A stretch of 64,000 nt of DNA from Onchocerca volvulus (taxonomy: Eukaryota; Nematoda; Chromadorea; Rhabditida; Onchocercidae): contig HG738138.1 of assembly GCA_000499405.2 (NCBI GenBank), forward strand, positions 3,708,368 to 3,772,367. The letters are read 5' to 3'. The stretch's first letter is position 1. Each line of letters opens with the position of its first letter. Position numbers and translations under genes: made by a program. This document shows positions 23,842-36,542 of the stretch, piece by piece. The notes below the pieces were generated by a model. That model searched no databases. It was not told the DNA's origin and saw only the letters and a list, made by a program, of their open reading frames with translations.

Positions 23842-25448
23842 ATCCGCTTTTGCTTTCTAGTTCTTCTATAATAGCTCGGCAAGATAGGAGCATCTGTCTG
23901 AACTGTTGGAAAAAAGAAAGGAAAGGCTCGGTGGAGGACAGTTACGATTTTCAAAATAATCATCGCTGCAAGTCCCTTTTTGCTTGAACATCAGATAGTT
24001 TGTAAAGGATTCACTGAGGCATTAAATTGGCCATTGCGTGAATATGAATTTTTTCTGTGAGCCTATTTTTCATCTTGCGTCTCATTTTTTATCGTGACAC
24101 TTTTCAAGGATACTGTAGTGCGCATGAGATGTATTGGAATATGAATGCTATTCCCAACATGCCATCAGCTCTATTCCCGACCAGAACCTTTCATATATTC
24201 CAGTTTTCCAACATTGGAAAGGTGAATTTCTGCTGCAAACCTTCATTAGGATTTCACAAAGTTGTCGGCGGTGGTAAGAAACGAATCATATAGTAATAGT
24301 TGTTTCATAAAATGTTTTAAAATTCACAAAAAATACCGGCAGAATTCATTCGAAATTGATTACTTTCTTTTATAATATTTTCGTCACTTAATCAATATCC
24401 TCGTTTTGGTTTTCTTTTCTTCGATCTTATTTTCCTGGCGAGAAGAAGGCTTTAAAAAAAAAGGTATAAAATTTATAATCCCATTCCAAGGAACTGTTTC
24501 TGATAACTATAACAATGGAATTTATTTTTAGATTGACGTTCGTTCACGCTGATTTTTGCTGGTAGAAATAGAAATGCTGTTAATCAAAACAAAATTCTTC
24601 TTCTTCTTTAACTATAACCGTAAAAAGAATACAAGCTACAATTTTAAGAAATTGATCAAAAAAGGAAATTGTTGTAAATTAAATTTTTAAATTAAATTCT
24701 GTCATTTTGACTTTCTGTGATGATATCTCAAAGTTGTAATTTGTGATGGTAAATGAGCTGTCTATTCAAATTCATATGATAAGTTCGGAAAAATGGTAGA
24801 GAATTATTGGATTTATGAACACTATAAATTCATTGTTGCCGTGCCTCATTCGATGCTATTCAATTATATTTCCATTTAATGAAAATGAAATTTAATATCA
24901 AATATATAAATTTAAATATTCTCGGAGGTAAAATTTGAAATATATTTGAATTCAAGTTATTTTGAATGATATAAAATATAAAAAAATGATAGTTTCAATA
25001 GTTTTCGTTCAAGCTGATTATTCGGAGTAATTTGATTTGTAAATCCGTCAAAGCAAATAATGGAATAATAATAGCCAACGCACGTATACAAATAATCCGC
25101 TCATGAACAGTACAATAACATATAATAACATGAATTGTGTACTGAAGCATAAATTATACAAACAGGATTACTGATGACTGTCTTGGGAGGGAATGTAATG
25201 GTAGGGAGGGAACAGGGAACCGGACCGGAACATTCGACGACTAATAAGGATTGGTTCAAACCAGCCAACCACTAATTGACTTCCTTTAAATTCCCTCAAT
25301 TCCCTCTTCCAAGTTCCTTCTCTTCTAGGGTTGCATTAATAACCTCTTTGTCAACTGCTTGGCCGAACGACAAAAGGCAAAAATCAGGTGATTTTCACTT
25401 ACCGTAACCTCCGGCCGTTTCTGGACTGCCAAAGATAATTGATTTCAT
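23842..25448 (-). CDS. First two coding exons of an unrecognised minus-strand gene
   Basis: Exon 1 runs 25448-25403: ATG in a good context (GGAAATG), MKSIIFGSPETAGGY, then G and donor GTAAGT. Exon 2 runs 23902-23842: acceptor TTTTTTCCAACAG, QTDAPILPSYYRRTRKQKR, then donor GTAGGT. Phase 1 carries across the 1.5-kb intron. Both exons and the 5' leader of exon 1 are much richer in G/C than the flanks. Without a third exon the frame stops 3 nt later (TAG) at 36 residues. So either more exons lie to the left or this is a short basic peptide. I could not find a phase-2 continuation. The basic end (RRTRKQKR) suggests nuclear or nucleic-acid contact, which is only inference. Confidence 0.5.
24057..24273 (+). 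other. Exon-like plus-strand segment ending at a strong donor
   Basis: Open on the plus strand from 24057 (SNIGKVNFCCKPSLGFHKVV) up to GGTG followed by GTAAGAAA at 24274, a strong 5' splice site. Higher G/C than its surroundings. It lies within intron 1 of the opposite-strand gene. It could be a 5' leader or coding exon of an unidentified plus-strand transcript. No start codon or partner exon was identified. Confidence 0.25.
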
Positions 25449-26614
25449 TTCCTTCTTTTCCAGCTGCGTTACTTCCAAGATAGTGCCAATGCGTATCGCT
25501 CTGCTTCTCTGACTTGCGTATACGAAGCGTATTTATAAAAATATATAAATGAATCGTTGAAATATCGAATTGCTAAAAACAGTAAGTAAACTAATTTCTG
25601 TAAAGAATTATTGGATGAATTTATAATTAAAATATGCAAAGCAATGAAGAAACTTTCCTTTGTATCGTAGTCGGTTGCAATACTTTTAAAAGATTAATGC
25701 ATATCATCTGGAAGATTAATCAAAGAACACAGATAGATGAAGAAGAGTTAAAAAAGTAGTCGGATGAACATCGTAATTAACCTATGAGTTGAAATTTAAA
25801 TTAAAAAACTGAAATATGAGTTGAAACTTAAATTAAAATTTAAAATGATTAAGAAATATCAGTTTAGTGCGATTTGCACTATTGCGTTGGATATTTGACA
25901 GCAAGTATTTCTACATGATAAAATTACACAATTTTATAGTATAAAAAGACTTAAACTTAATTAACTAGAAAAAACAAAACTCTCCGTTTGATTGTTTATT
26001 CTTGTAATTGTTTAGTTCTTAAATTCACAAAATTTACTGGTGAATTTTCACAAAATTTTGCAGATGATTAGTATATTTTAAACTTGAATTAATGAAAGAA
26101 AAACAAAAAAAAAAAAAAAGAAATTCAGAATATGCAATAACAAATGATGATAAGTTTGCAAGCTGATTAAGCGAAGCTCATTAAATATTGTTGAGGGAAG
26201 ATATAGAAATTTATGGAAGAGGCAATTTGTTGAAGGCTGATGATCGTCTCTGCGTACATCAGCATTGTTCGTGCTTACACGCTTCTGCGATCAAATATAA
26301 TCTCGAAACAACAATTAATGTCTACTCCGTCAATGAATAGTCCTTTTCAATGCGGGAGTAACCTGTTTTACTGTGTCTTGTTGGGGTAACTTTCTGCATT
26401 CCAAACTCTAATGAACTATCTGCAGATCCAGAAAATTATGGAAGCAAGATTTTCCATTTTTTGCGGTAACTCAACTGTTTAGAATCAAATGCGATAAGCA
26501 TAAAAATGGAATCAATTTTTTCATATGTAGTATTTGTTGTGGCCACAAAAAAGTGGTTGTGGATATTATTAAAATATGTGACGTAAAGATTATTAATTCG
26601 AAAGTCTTTTTGGT
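25449..26614. other. Gap between two minus-strand coding segments
   Basis: The part nearest 25449-25540 is G/C-rich and is probably the 5' leader and promoter of the gene starting at 25448. The rest is AT-rich. A short direct repeat of ATGAGTTGAAATTTAAATTA occurs near 25786 and 25818. No exon seen. Confidence 0.35.
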
Positions 26615-26869
26615 TCAGACTGAGCAGTTTTCATGCCACAAATATTTATCTTTCCCATTTTTTAATAAAACAGCCATTTCAACTTTTTCCCTGAACTGTT
26701 TATTACAGATTTGATCCACTTTTCTTAGACTGTCATAACACACGGAAATAAATTTATATTGCAGTTCGTTGCAAACTTTTGCATAACAATTTTTCCACTT
26801 TTCTGGTACATGCAAATCTATTACTCTTTGCAGTAATTGTTTGGTTATATCCAAGCGAGGAATAGTATT
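26615..26869 (-). CDS. Terminal coding exon of an unrecognised minus-strand gene
   Basis: 85 codons from acceptor CTGTTATAG (exon starts at 26869, phase 0) to TGA at 26617-26615. Reads NTIPRLDITKQLLQRVIDLH, then VPEKWKNCYAKVCNEL, then CYDSLRKVDQICNKQF, ending DKYLWHENCSV. Amphipathic and Lys/Glu-rich with five cysteines. The composition is protein-like, not AT-driven, and no other frame is as open. The minus-strand gene starting at 25448 lies 1.2 kb downstream in the same direction, so the two may be neighbours or co-transcribed. Upstream exons were not found and no family is recognised. A transposon remnant is the main alternative. Confidence 0.5.
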   Translation of the reverse strand, partial: NTIPRLDITKQLLQRVIDLHVPEKWKNCYAKVCNELQYKFISVCYDSLRKVDQICNKQFREKVEMAVLLKNGKDKYLWHENCSV

Positions 26870-26884
26870 CTATAACAGTTCCAG

Positions 26885-26980
26885 GAAGTGTTCGCAAAAT
26901 TTAACTCAACAATTGATACATTGGATGTAACTTTGTTTTGGAAAAAATAATAATGAAGTTGAGTTAAACTTCGCAATTCA
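26885..26980. repeat. Imperfect inverted repeat just upstream of the 26.6-kb exon
   Basis: GCAAAATTTAACTCAACAAT (about 26895) and the reverse complement of AAGTTGAGTTAAACTTCGC (about 26954) share a TTTAACTCAAC core with partial flanks. Arms are about 20 nt around a 40-nt spacer. Confidence 0.5.
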
Positions 26981-28056
26981 ACATTTTAACATCATATTTT
27001 TGTCAAGTGTGTAATATAGGAAAGAAATAGATATTTCAGTGTATTATTACTATTATTATTATTGCTCATAAATTCTCATAACTGAGCACCCAAAAATGAC
27101 GGAGTAAGTGACTTTTTTGTGGATGAACGATCACTTTCCACATGAACGATTCACGACGACGACCAGCGAAATCTTTTCTGGTCTCAGCGATCAAGCATTC
27201 TGGATTTTATATGTTGGTTGTCTTCACTGTTTGTGTATGTATACATGCGCTGCTATCTGTGCTGTCAGTTGAACAGAATTTTAACTGAAACTTCGGAAAA
27301 AAAAGAAGAAAAAACTTAACGATGTGGGTTCGGAGGCGGTAGTTCGATATATGATCACCATATAATGAAGACGTCACTTGTTGTCAAAGTCCTTTAAGTC
27401 TCCGCCCAACAAAAGAATTGGGTATCAGGAGGAACGGGAGGGTGAAGGAATTGTTGAAAAAGATTTGCTGTAAATTTGAAAATGATTTTAGTGGCAACTA
27501 TTTGCCTCGTCTGAACAACAGTATTTCTATTATTAGCGCTGTTGTTATTATTGTTATTTTATATCAACTTTTTCATTTGCACTCACATATGGATAGATAT
27601 GATGATATCCATATCTATACAGGTAGATGAAGCAATAAGATGAATTGTGTATTCTTCACACCTTTCCACAATTCTTTGTTCTAAGTGTACATTGGAGTTC
27701 ATCTACTCATCACTCAAATTTTTATTACCTCATTTTAAGCTTAAACAAATATCGCCATGAATTTTTTTTTTTTCTATTTTTATTTCTCTAAAGAAATAAC
27801 TTAGGGAACTTGCAATATCGGGTAAGCCATGGATCTAATGCACATATCAAGAAAAAATAAAGTTAGAGCTACTGAGATAGCAGAAGCTATATATATATAT
27901 GGTGTAAAAACTTTCTGCAATTTTCAAAGTTTTGCTTCCCAAAAGCATATCGAGAATAGAAGAAGAAGAAATGATACAATGTCAGTTGAGTGTGCTTGCC
28001 AATATTAGGTAGAGGAAGAGGATTTGTTGCGCATGAGTTGTTCGGTGTGAATAAGT

Positions 28057-28100
28057 CATGCAGCCTAGGTTGGTAAAGCCATACAGCCTAGGTTGGTACA
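28057..28100. repeat. 22-bp direct repeat, two copies
   Basis: CATGCAGCCTAGGTTGGTAA at 28057 and CATACAGCCTAGGTTGGTAC at 28080; two mismatches in 20 bp. Confidence 0.85.
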
Positions 28101-28600
28101 GACGGAGGAAATATATTAGAACAATGCACTAGGCCTTCGTGCATGACAAATGTTCTTTTCCATATTCACTTTATTGTCGCACCACCTTGAATATGGAATT
28201 TTGGAAAGCGGTAGGCTCAAGCAACCTGTTGTTTGATATGCTTCATTACTCGCAGCAATGGCACCATACTGGTAACATGCTCTTTAACTAATATGAAAGT
28301 CCATACTTTTCTGGAATAAAAGTGGCACCAGTAATTGCAGATAGCAAAATTGGCTTGACAAAGTTCATCTGTCTGGTTTAATTCCGACGACACTGTTGTA
28401 ACATCGATCTCATTGATTTGAAACGTCTAATTACTTTTTCGACAATCAGTATATTCTACCAAAAATTTGGATATTTTCAGGATATATTGTTGCTGCACAT
28501 TAATTCTTTAATTTATGGCCGATTTTAACAAGTAATCTACGGTGTAGTTCAATATCTTATAGTACCGTGATGAACTGATTTGATTATGGTGGTGGTTGCA

Positions 28601-28625
28601 GCAGTGCAGTGCAGTGCAGTGCAGT
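28601..28625. repeat. (GCAGT)5 pentanucleotide repeat
   Basis: Five perfect GCAGT units, preceded by GGTGGTTGCA and followed by CAACC, so the outer flanks (GGTTG / CAACC) are inverted. Confidence 0.9.
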
Positions 28626-28834
28626 CAACCGAAGGTAACTTTCATGAGATCATTAGCTTTGAATGTGCATTTCAAAGCGGGTGTATAAACTGTTGTTATG
28701 TAATTGTGCGTGAATATAGAGAGCAGATGCAGCTGCATTAGCAGCAATTGTAAAATTCATGAAATATGGAAGGAAACAGTATGAACTTTAAGAACAATCA
28801 TATAGCAATGTGATGTTTTTGAATGTTTAATTAC

Positions 28835-28975
28835 GCCCAAAATGTGGCGCATCTCCGAAAAATTCTCGAAAAAGTACTGTTTGTTTCTGATATGCAAGAG
28901 CCAAGATGTTATGGCTTTTCCCTTCAGTAAAACGTATGGGCCATTTGAAAATCAAATGTATTAGGCGCGAATCAA
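28835..28975 (-). CDS. Orphan internal exon, minus strand, unrecognised
   Basis: Acceptor TTTTTGGGATAG, 141 nt, donor GTAATT. Phase 1 in and phase 1 out, so it could be skipped without frame loss. Reads DSRLIHLIFKWPIRFTEGKS then HNILALAYQKQTVLFREFFG, ending DAPHFG. Composition is richer in G/C than the flanks. The opposite strand is also open (from 28888), which weakens the call. A duplication of 30 bp sits 30 bp upstream. No partner exons found; it may be a remnant. Confidence 0.35.
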
Positions 28976-29005
28976 CTATCCCAAAAATTATTAATTTCGT
29001 CAAAA

Positions 29006-29065
29006 AGCAAGCATTTTTCATTCTTTACAGTTTTAAGCAAGCATTTTTCATTCTTTACAGTTTTA
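29006..29065. repeat. Exact 30-bp tandem duplication
   Basis: The unit beginning AAGCAAGCATTTTTCATTCT occurs twice head to tail with no difference, which implies a recent duplication or a collapse/expansion error. Confidence 0.9.
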
Positions 29066-29164
29066 AGTTGTTTGGCGAAGAAGACTTTCACCTTGTAAAG
29101 AACAAATAGAAAAATTCGCTAGAGATCCTAAGTTATTTTTGCAGAATTTTTGCTGAATCCAATA

Positions 29165-29190
29165 TTTTTTTTTTTTTTTTTTTTTTTTTT
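29165..29190. repeat. Poly-T tract (26 T)
   Basis: Uninterrupted T run in non-coding DNA. Confidence 0.9.
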
Positions 29191-32100
29191 GGGCTTACTT
29201 TTATATTTATTACACTTAATCATCCTCGGTATTCCAATTGGCCATATTTTCAAGAATGTATCATAATTTAATTAGATATTTTTATGGAATAAATTATTTC
29301 TATTTACTCTGATTACAGATCCTCTATCTCTTTACGCTATTTGCCTTCTAAATCGAATATTATATTTCGTACTGAATATTTTGAAATTTTATAATTTATT
29401 TCCAATGAAAGAGATATACAAAGCAAATAAAATTTTCTAGAATCATAGAATAACACGTCTATATTAGTCAGCGCGATTTAACAACTGAGTTAGCAGAATC
29501 ATTCAACTTTCTGTAACAGCAAATTTTTTATAATTGATTTGCTTAAGATCAATTAAACAAGATCAATCACATAACTAATATTATATATTGGTAGTTAGCA
29601 AAATAATTCTGATAATTCTGGAAGTCACAGACTTGTATCACATGTTTCGTAAAAATGCCCATTGCAAAATTTAACAGCTAAAAAGAGTTTTTTTAAAAGC
29701 GCATTATAGCTTACCATCTCATTTTAGTTATTCCCCAAAAACCTCATAAAATCAGACTGATGGAATTCTAAAACAGAAATGTGATGCCATAATTAATCAA
29801 GTCGGGATAGGAAGCAGAGTGTAAATTTCTCAACTTTTTTGTTTTGACAAATTTTTCCGCTGTTCATAAAGTAACATAGACACATAAGTTAGAATTGAGG
29901 ATTCGGTTTTGACTTGATTATCCTTATCGGAATTAAAGTCGTAAGATAAGACTAATGTTATATACTGCAAGATTCACTCTTCAATTATCACACTGATTGA
30001 TAAAGCACATCATCTATGCTTTCCTTCCATTTGTTCAAAATATTGAATGATCATCGATTTGTGAAGGAATTTAAGAACTATCTAGAAATTGTATTTTCAT
30101 CAAAGACACATACATTAAAAAAAGAAACATTGAAACACTATTAATAACATATAATACATTGAATGCAATAAAAGTTATGCAGTTTTGTATAGCATTATTT
30201 GGAAAAATTGCAAAGCTAAAAAATTACTGCTGTCTGATGTCAGATGAAATGATTGAACTTCAACTAGCTATCTAATATCACATTAAAATAATTAAATTTC
30301 GATTTGTTTGGCTCTATTTATTTTTTATTCTTTTGCTCGATCTTTTCTCACTAATCAAAATATATGCAAAGAAGAATTAATTCAGAGCTCTCAGTAAAAA
30401 TAATTAGATTTAGCTGAAAAGTGATGACACGAAGCATTTCCTCATAATTTAGAATTTTTACTAAATTATAGTTATTTCGCTAGAGTAACAAAATAGTATT
30501 TCATCATGATAGTATCAGAACTCATAATTTCCTGAATCAATCAAAACCCCAATCATTCAAGTTTTATAATTCTTAACATTCGTACTGTGCGAAAAGAGAT
30601 TATTGACATTTCAGACAAGATTTGTTGCAGTACAAATTTTGATCTGTGATTTACTTGAAAATACTGAAATTCTCATTGTTTCTAAAAGTTACAATCTTCA
30701 CTCTCTATTCAAAGTAATATATTCAGAAAATCAGTTCTTTCTTAACTTGAAGATGAAGCGCATGAAAATTATGCACATAAGTTTTTAAGTTCTTTCACGT
30801 GGCACAGTAAAATTTGACCAAAGGATCAACCTGAAGGATAATTATATTAGATTAATATATAAAAAATAAATGCTTCGGTAAAATTAAACTTGTTGAAATT
30901 TGCTATGAATCATATTCGTTCATTTTCTGAACGCTAAAAATCACAGTGTCTAATTATCGCTTTTTCCCGTAATCCAATTATTGTATTTCAATATACATAC
31001 ATTATATTTGGTAAGATTAAATATGTTAAATACATATTATAACATTTACTGCTTTAGATAAAAGTTATATCCAACACTTACAGCATTTCAAATTTTATTC
31101 TGCAAATATAAGAATAAAAAACCTGGAACTTCTTTCCATTCACTTTCTAGCCTCTTCTTCGTTCCTAACGAATAAATTTTCAAATCAGGATAGCAAAATT
31201 GTTTGTAATATTGTCAATGACTGAATATCGTTTATTCGCCAAAATGATCATTGATATTGATTACCTTTGCCAGAGCGTGATACTATTTGTGATAAGCTTT
31301 ATTTCATATTTAGTATACTTTTTGAAAAAAAATGAATTTCGATTAAATTAGGTAAATCATAAAGTATAATATAAGATTTTGTAATTTTTATTCCGTCCAT
31401 TTTGAAGCACTTTTTGACAGAATTACAATAGTAATATCACATATAATGGTATCTCAAATTTCATTTGAGAAGTTGCATATAATTTAGTCATAATATTTCA
31501 GGTTGCTATAAATTCCCGCACTGGGAATTTGTTTTAGTAGCCAAAACAAATTCTAAATGATACACTTTTTCCAAATTGCTTTAATGTTAGCCTATTATTC
31601 TTAAACGACCAGTGCATTGGAGATGATATTTAAATTTGACTTTTCAAAAACCAACGAATTTGTCTTCCATTTTACCAAGTTATTTTGCCCAGTATTGTTT
31701 ACTTTCTACTCCATTTTAGAATATTGGAGTATGCTTATCAGTAAAAAATCAGGCTGTATCCCCATTATTTGATGCATGACATTTTAAAAGGTACAATTTA
31801 CGTCATTTGTGTCCTTTATACAATGATGCTACTATCATTTACTTCAACATTTGCTTTAGGACGATAAAATTCCCCCTAGAAAAGTTTATTTAGCAACCTC
31901 CTCCACTACCGTTTTTTTTTAATTTTTTCTACTGTTTCGTAATTTTTATGCAGAAAACTCAAATTTAATCATCAATAAATTAAAATAGAGAATAAATTTT
32001 CAAATAAATAAGAAAATGGTTGAGAGAATTTTTTGACTTTAAATTATTTGACAACTTCTTTGCAAAAATGACAGTAAAATACTCAATATTTTACCAGATA

Positions 32101-32330
32101 AAAATTCCTCATCAAAAATTTGAAATATTTTCATTCTTAATTTGAATGAAAAAGTGCCGAAAATAAATCTTATTGTAATTATCATTTGGGTATTATTTAA
32201 GTGAACTATTGCAGATTGTAAATTGCTCTGAAAATATTGCATGATTCATAAAAATTTTTGCGACATGTCAGATAGTTAAAAGGAGAATTTAAAGTTCATG
32301 ACAGGTCCAGAAAATGATAAGGTAGGTTTA
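29191..32330. other. AT-rich gene-poor stretch
   Basis: No exon with splice context, no RNA gene and no mobile element recognised on either strand. Confidence 0.4.
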
Positions 32331-32620
32331 GATGCCAACAAGTAGCGGATTATCTCCCCTCAACCAGCATATTTATAGGCTTGCAACAATATTCGAAAAG
32401 ATGCATGCCATTTTTTGCGTGGCATGCACTAATTGCTTGGCCAACGATCGCATGAACTGTACACCAAAGGGATGCGATTGAGCAATTACTGAAAAGAATT
32501 CTTGAATTAGTGGTAAGGCCAGTGAACCGGAACAATAACTAGCTTCATGGTAATAGTGACCTGTTTCAACTAGCGGATGCACTAGGAAATCGACCGGTAC
32601 AATAACAATTGTCTTGTTAT
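32331..32620. other. G/C-elevated block, possible conserved element or exon
   Basis: Stands out against the AT-rich flanks. The minus strand is open for 69 codons (ATG 32582 to TAA 32373; ETGHYYHEASYCSGSLALPL), and a second minus frame is open for 61. With two frames open I cannot call coding. An exon or a regulatory element of the Pax6 locus are both possible. Confidence 0.25.
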
Positions 32621-35600
32621 AATAATTTGCATATTACTTCCTGGTAATAATACCATTTGCAGTTTTGGCTACTTCTCTCTCCTTTCACTTTTTCTCCTTT
32701 CTCACTCTTTCTTTCTTCATTTTATAAGAATTTTCTCAAACCTTTTTTGTTTTTGTTCAATTTCAAAATGAATGAGTGAAAATCACATTCTATTTGCGCG
32801 TAGGATGCTGCGTGTTACTCTGTTGCAAGCTATTGCTGCAACTTGGAAGATTAGCCAAGCTGTCAAATTGCTACCTGCTCTACCACTATCTTATGACACA
32901 TTTTTAACATCTGACCTTTTTATTTAGAAACCATTCATTATTTTCGATATTCCGAAAAGCTTTTGACAATTCTGATATTTAGCTGTTAAAATGCGAAAAT
33001 TTCGGTGATCAATTGATAAAGCATTGATATATCTATCGATATTCAAGTTTATCAATTTATTCGACATTAATTTTTCAGTTCATTCAATCAATTTGTCTAG
33101 AAAATACTGAGTTTGATTTTTTTTCTTTTTTTGAGGTTAGTAAATTTTTATTGTAACATGACTGAGATGACGAGAATAGCAAAATATTGAGGTGTTATTT
33201 GGTGCTGGGAGCAATTTGTCAATGTTCGTCATATGTCATAGTGAGTGCTTATTTGTTTGATGGGAACCTGATAAGAAATGATTGGAGTACCTTGACACAA
33301 TTACGTCAAACTGTGACATGCAGATAAGCAATCAAGATACTGAGGGCATGAAGCCTACCTTACGTATTCTATAACTTCACGGTTTACCTGCATAACTCAG
33401 ATTCAGTTATCACTAGAATCGAATTATCGTGCTAATGATTTTCATGACTGAAATCATTCTTTAAAACATACGATATAGAAAATCGTGATACTGGAATTCA
33501 AAATTTGTTTGAAAACTATTAATATTCTAGAGTTGAACTATTGACAGTGTAAGAGGATGTGTACTACTTACTGGTCACTACTTAAATCAACCAATTTAGC
33601 ATTTTTTGGACAAAATAAGCATAGTTTATGTAAATGTCGGATCTCTTTGTTTTTGCTTATAAGTCGCTATTTTCCGTATCAACTGTTAGTTATTCATTCC
33701 AAAATCTACGCGCTTGAAATAAGCTGCAAATTTTTCTCTTTAAATAAAAAAATCCCTAGATTAAAAAAGACAATTTGAGTCCCAAAACATGATCGAACTT
33801 TCAATTAGAAGTGAAATTTGAACAAAATTCGTTTAACTTTAATTTCAATAATTAATCTCTATAGACAGTCATTTTTCATTTTGAGTGATGAATTGTGGGA
33901 ATTTCTTTTATTGCATTTGCTAAATACTTTCATACAAGCAATTTATGAAAAGTTCATTGCTATATGACATATCAGTTTGGCATTGGGATTGGCGTTTGTC
34001 CCTAGACACAGTATGAACTGCAATCAACGAATCATATGCAACAAGACATAGTTTCCATGTATCTGTCAATCAATCTAACTTAAATTATTCAGATTGATTA
34101 ACTAGCCATTCGTATGTGACATTTCCAAACTTGAAACCTGCCATTTTATCTGCAATAAGAAGTTTCAAGAATTTAGACTTTTTAATAATCTATTTATTAA
34201 CAAGTTAGTTCTTGTCATTTTCGATCAAAGATCAAAAACTGCATTACTATCACAAATAACATATTAATATCAAAATTGATAAGCTTGCACTGATATAACT
34301 TGTATGTAAATTATCTCCCTCCTAAATATATTTTATTTTCTTGAATAAAATTTTTTAAATTTGTTAGTTTTAGCTGAAAAATTATGTAAGAAATCAATGC
34401 TTACACTTGGTAAAAAAGGGATGAACAAAACAAGTGAGTAGTATGGATGAAACATCCAGAATGCCATTCCACAAGCCTATTCGATTGGAAAGAGAGAGGA
34501 AGAAGAATTATGGATGAACTTAGATTAGAAGGATTAGCATTTGAGCTCGTTATTAGCATTGTAATGTACCTCTCACCATTGCTATATGCCTTCTCAACTC
34601 AATACTACCAACCTATCTAGGTTGCATATTCCATGTGTGTATCTAATTGATGCTCGGCATAATTAGAACAAATTACGCTTTAAATTTAAATGAATATCTA
34701 TCTGTTTTAAGAAAAAATTTTCATAATTCGTCTTCAAATTATAAAAGGCAGAAAAAAAAAAATCGCTTTTGACTAGAATTCCAGGAGTTCAATTCATTAT
34801 TATTTTCAGTAGTTAGTCGACGAATTTTTAAGAAGAAAGTTGAAGTTCAAGAAAAGTGTGAATCTGATGATACTTTGTCAAAATTGCTGCAGATTGCAAG
34901 TGCTTAGTACTAGATTTTTAAGTTTGCCTCAAAAACTGAATAATGAAGAATCTTTACTTTTTATTTAATAAAGGTCACTTTAATAATTTGAAAACAAATA
35001 TTCAAGTTTAAATTTATTCTTATGCAAATTATTCCTGTAATTATGTGCAGTAAATAGCTAAAATCGTTTTCATAAACAGTTTAAAAAGTGAAAAGAAAAT
35101 GAATTGTTCATCCATGAAAATGACGAGAAATTCAATGATGCTGAATCCATTTTTCCATATCAGAGCAGTGTAATTATCCAGTTATTGATTATTTAATTTA
35201 CAAGATCTGTCAAAACTACAAATTTATGGAGAGTAATGTTGATGGTGAAGATTTCTATGTCATATTGTAAAGGATCAGAATATTCCTGTGGATTTAACAC
35301 GGCTGCAGTTCAAAATTGCCATAGAATTAATATCACTGCAGTTCAAAGTGCAGTTAGTTTGCTTTAGTCGTTCATCTATTAAACTATCTCGAAAAACTAT
35401 GATATCCTATATGCAAAATTGTCGTAATCATTTTGATACTACAAGCATTTTACTGCCAGAAGTAGGAAATTTGGAAACTTATATTTAAAAATTAGGAAGC
35501 ATTATGTGATTTGCAGTTTGCAAGCATCTCAGAAATGAAACTTGCTTGAAACTTGCTCTTTTGCTTGAATCACTGGAACGATATAATTAAAAGCAGTGCT

Positions 35601-36110
35601 GCTAAGAATGCTTGTTGAAATAAATTTGGGAACAATTAATGCTTTCAGGATATAATAAATATTTGAAATAAGATAGGATAGAGTCATATTTAAGCCAAGA
35701 AAAAACTTTGTTTGACTATTTCTAAAATATTTGGAGTTAGTAATAGGTACAGAACTTATCAATTTATAAATTTTTAGCGAAGAGGGTGATGGAAAGCAGC
35801 AGAGAAGGAGAGACTGAGCAAAAGTGACATTCAACCCAATCTATGCACCATTTCATTGATTTAGTGAATTTTTTTCTAATTTTGAAAAAATTTGTGGATT
35901 AATAGAATTCCACTGCCACTACTTTATATGTAACAGACTGTTGGAGCGAATATTTTTTCAAATTTTCTAACAAAATTGATATATAATAACAAAATAAATG
36001 TGACACCATATGGAAGATATGGATGGTCAAGAATGATGATTACTTGAAAAGGTCGAATAGGCCGTATAGGAATTGTAAATTTAATGGAATTGATATTATT
36101 AATTCGATTA
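32621..36110. other. AT-rich stretch, nothing recognised
   Basis: Short ORFs only (33557-33778, 35288-35488, 35529-35834), without motifs or splice sites that would support them. Confidence 0.35.
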
Positions 36111-36494
36111 CACTCATAAGTTATCATCACTTAAATATCCTAACGGGTAGCACTGGATGAGGATAGTGGCAATGCAAAAAGAGATGAGAGGACACACACT
36201 TTCCAAGTGTACGCAATTTAGAGCATTAGAAGTAGAAAGCCCGCAGATACGGTAACTCTCTGCAACTGATTGGTCTGTCTCACCTTCATTGATCTGCTCT
36301 ATTGGCTCGCCCAAACATAAATACTGAACGTTCCCGTCCCAAACAAACCCGTGGAAAGACTTTGCTTTCAAAACTGAAAACTTACGTTGGAGGCGCTGCG
36401 GCTTGCGCTGCGTACACATGCATATATATGTGCAATTGCTGCCTGTGACACGGAAAAGAAGGCAAAATTTGTAGACATCACATACATGCACATG

Positions 36495-36542
<48 letters not shown>

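Larger units (their letters stand above)
26981..28834. other. Mixed stretch without a recognised gene
   Basis: Moderately G/C-rich around 27.1-27.6 kb. A plus-strand ORF 27418-27630 with a hydrophobic run (ISIISAVVIIVILYQLF) lacks splice context or motifs. Repeats within it are listed separately. I see no supported exon. Confidence 0.3.

Noticed and set aside
28645..28668. TGAGATCATTAGCTTTGAAT, resembling the bantam/mir-80 seed
   Set aside because: The flanks fold only into an 8-bp hairpin (GCTTTGAA/TTCAAAGC), not a precursor with the seed on the 3' arm; probably chance.
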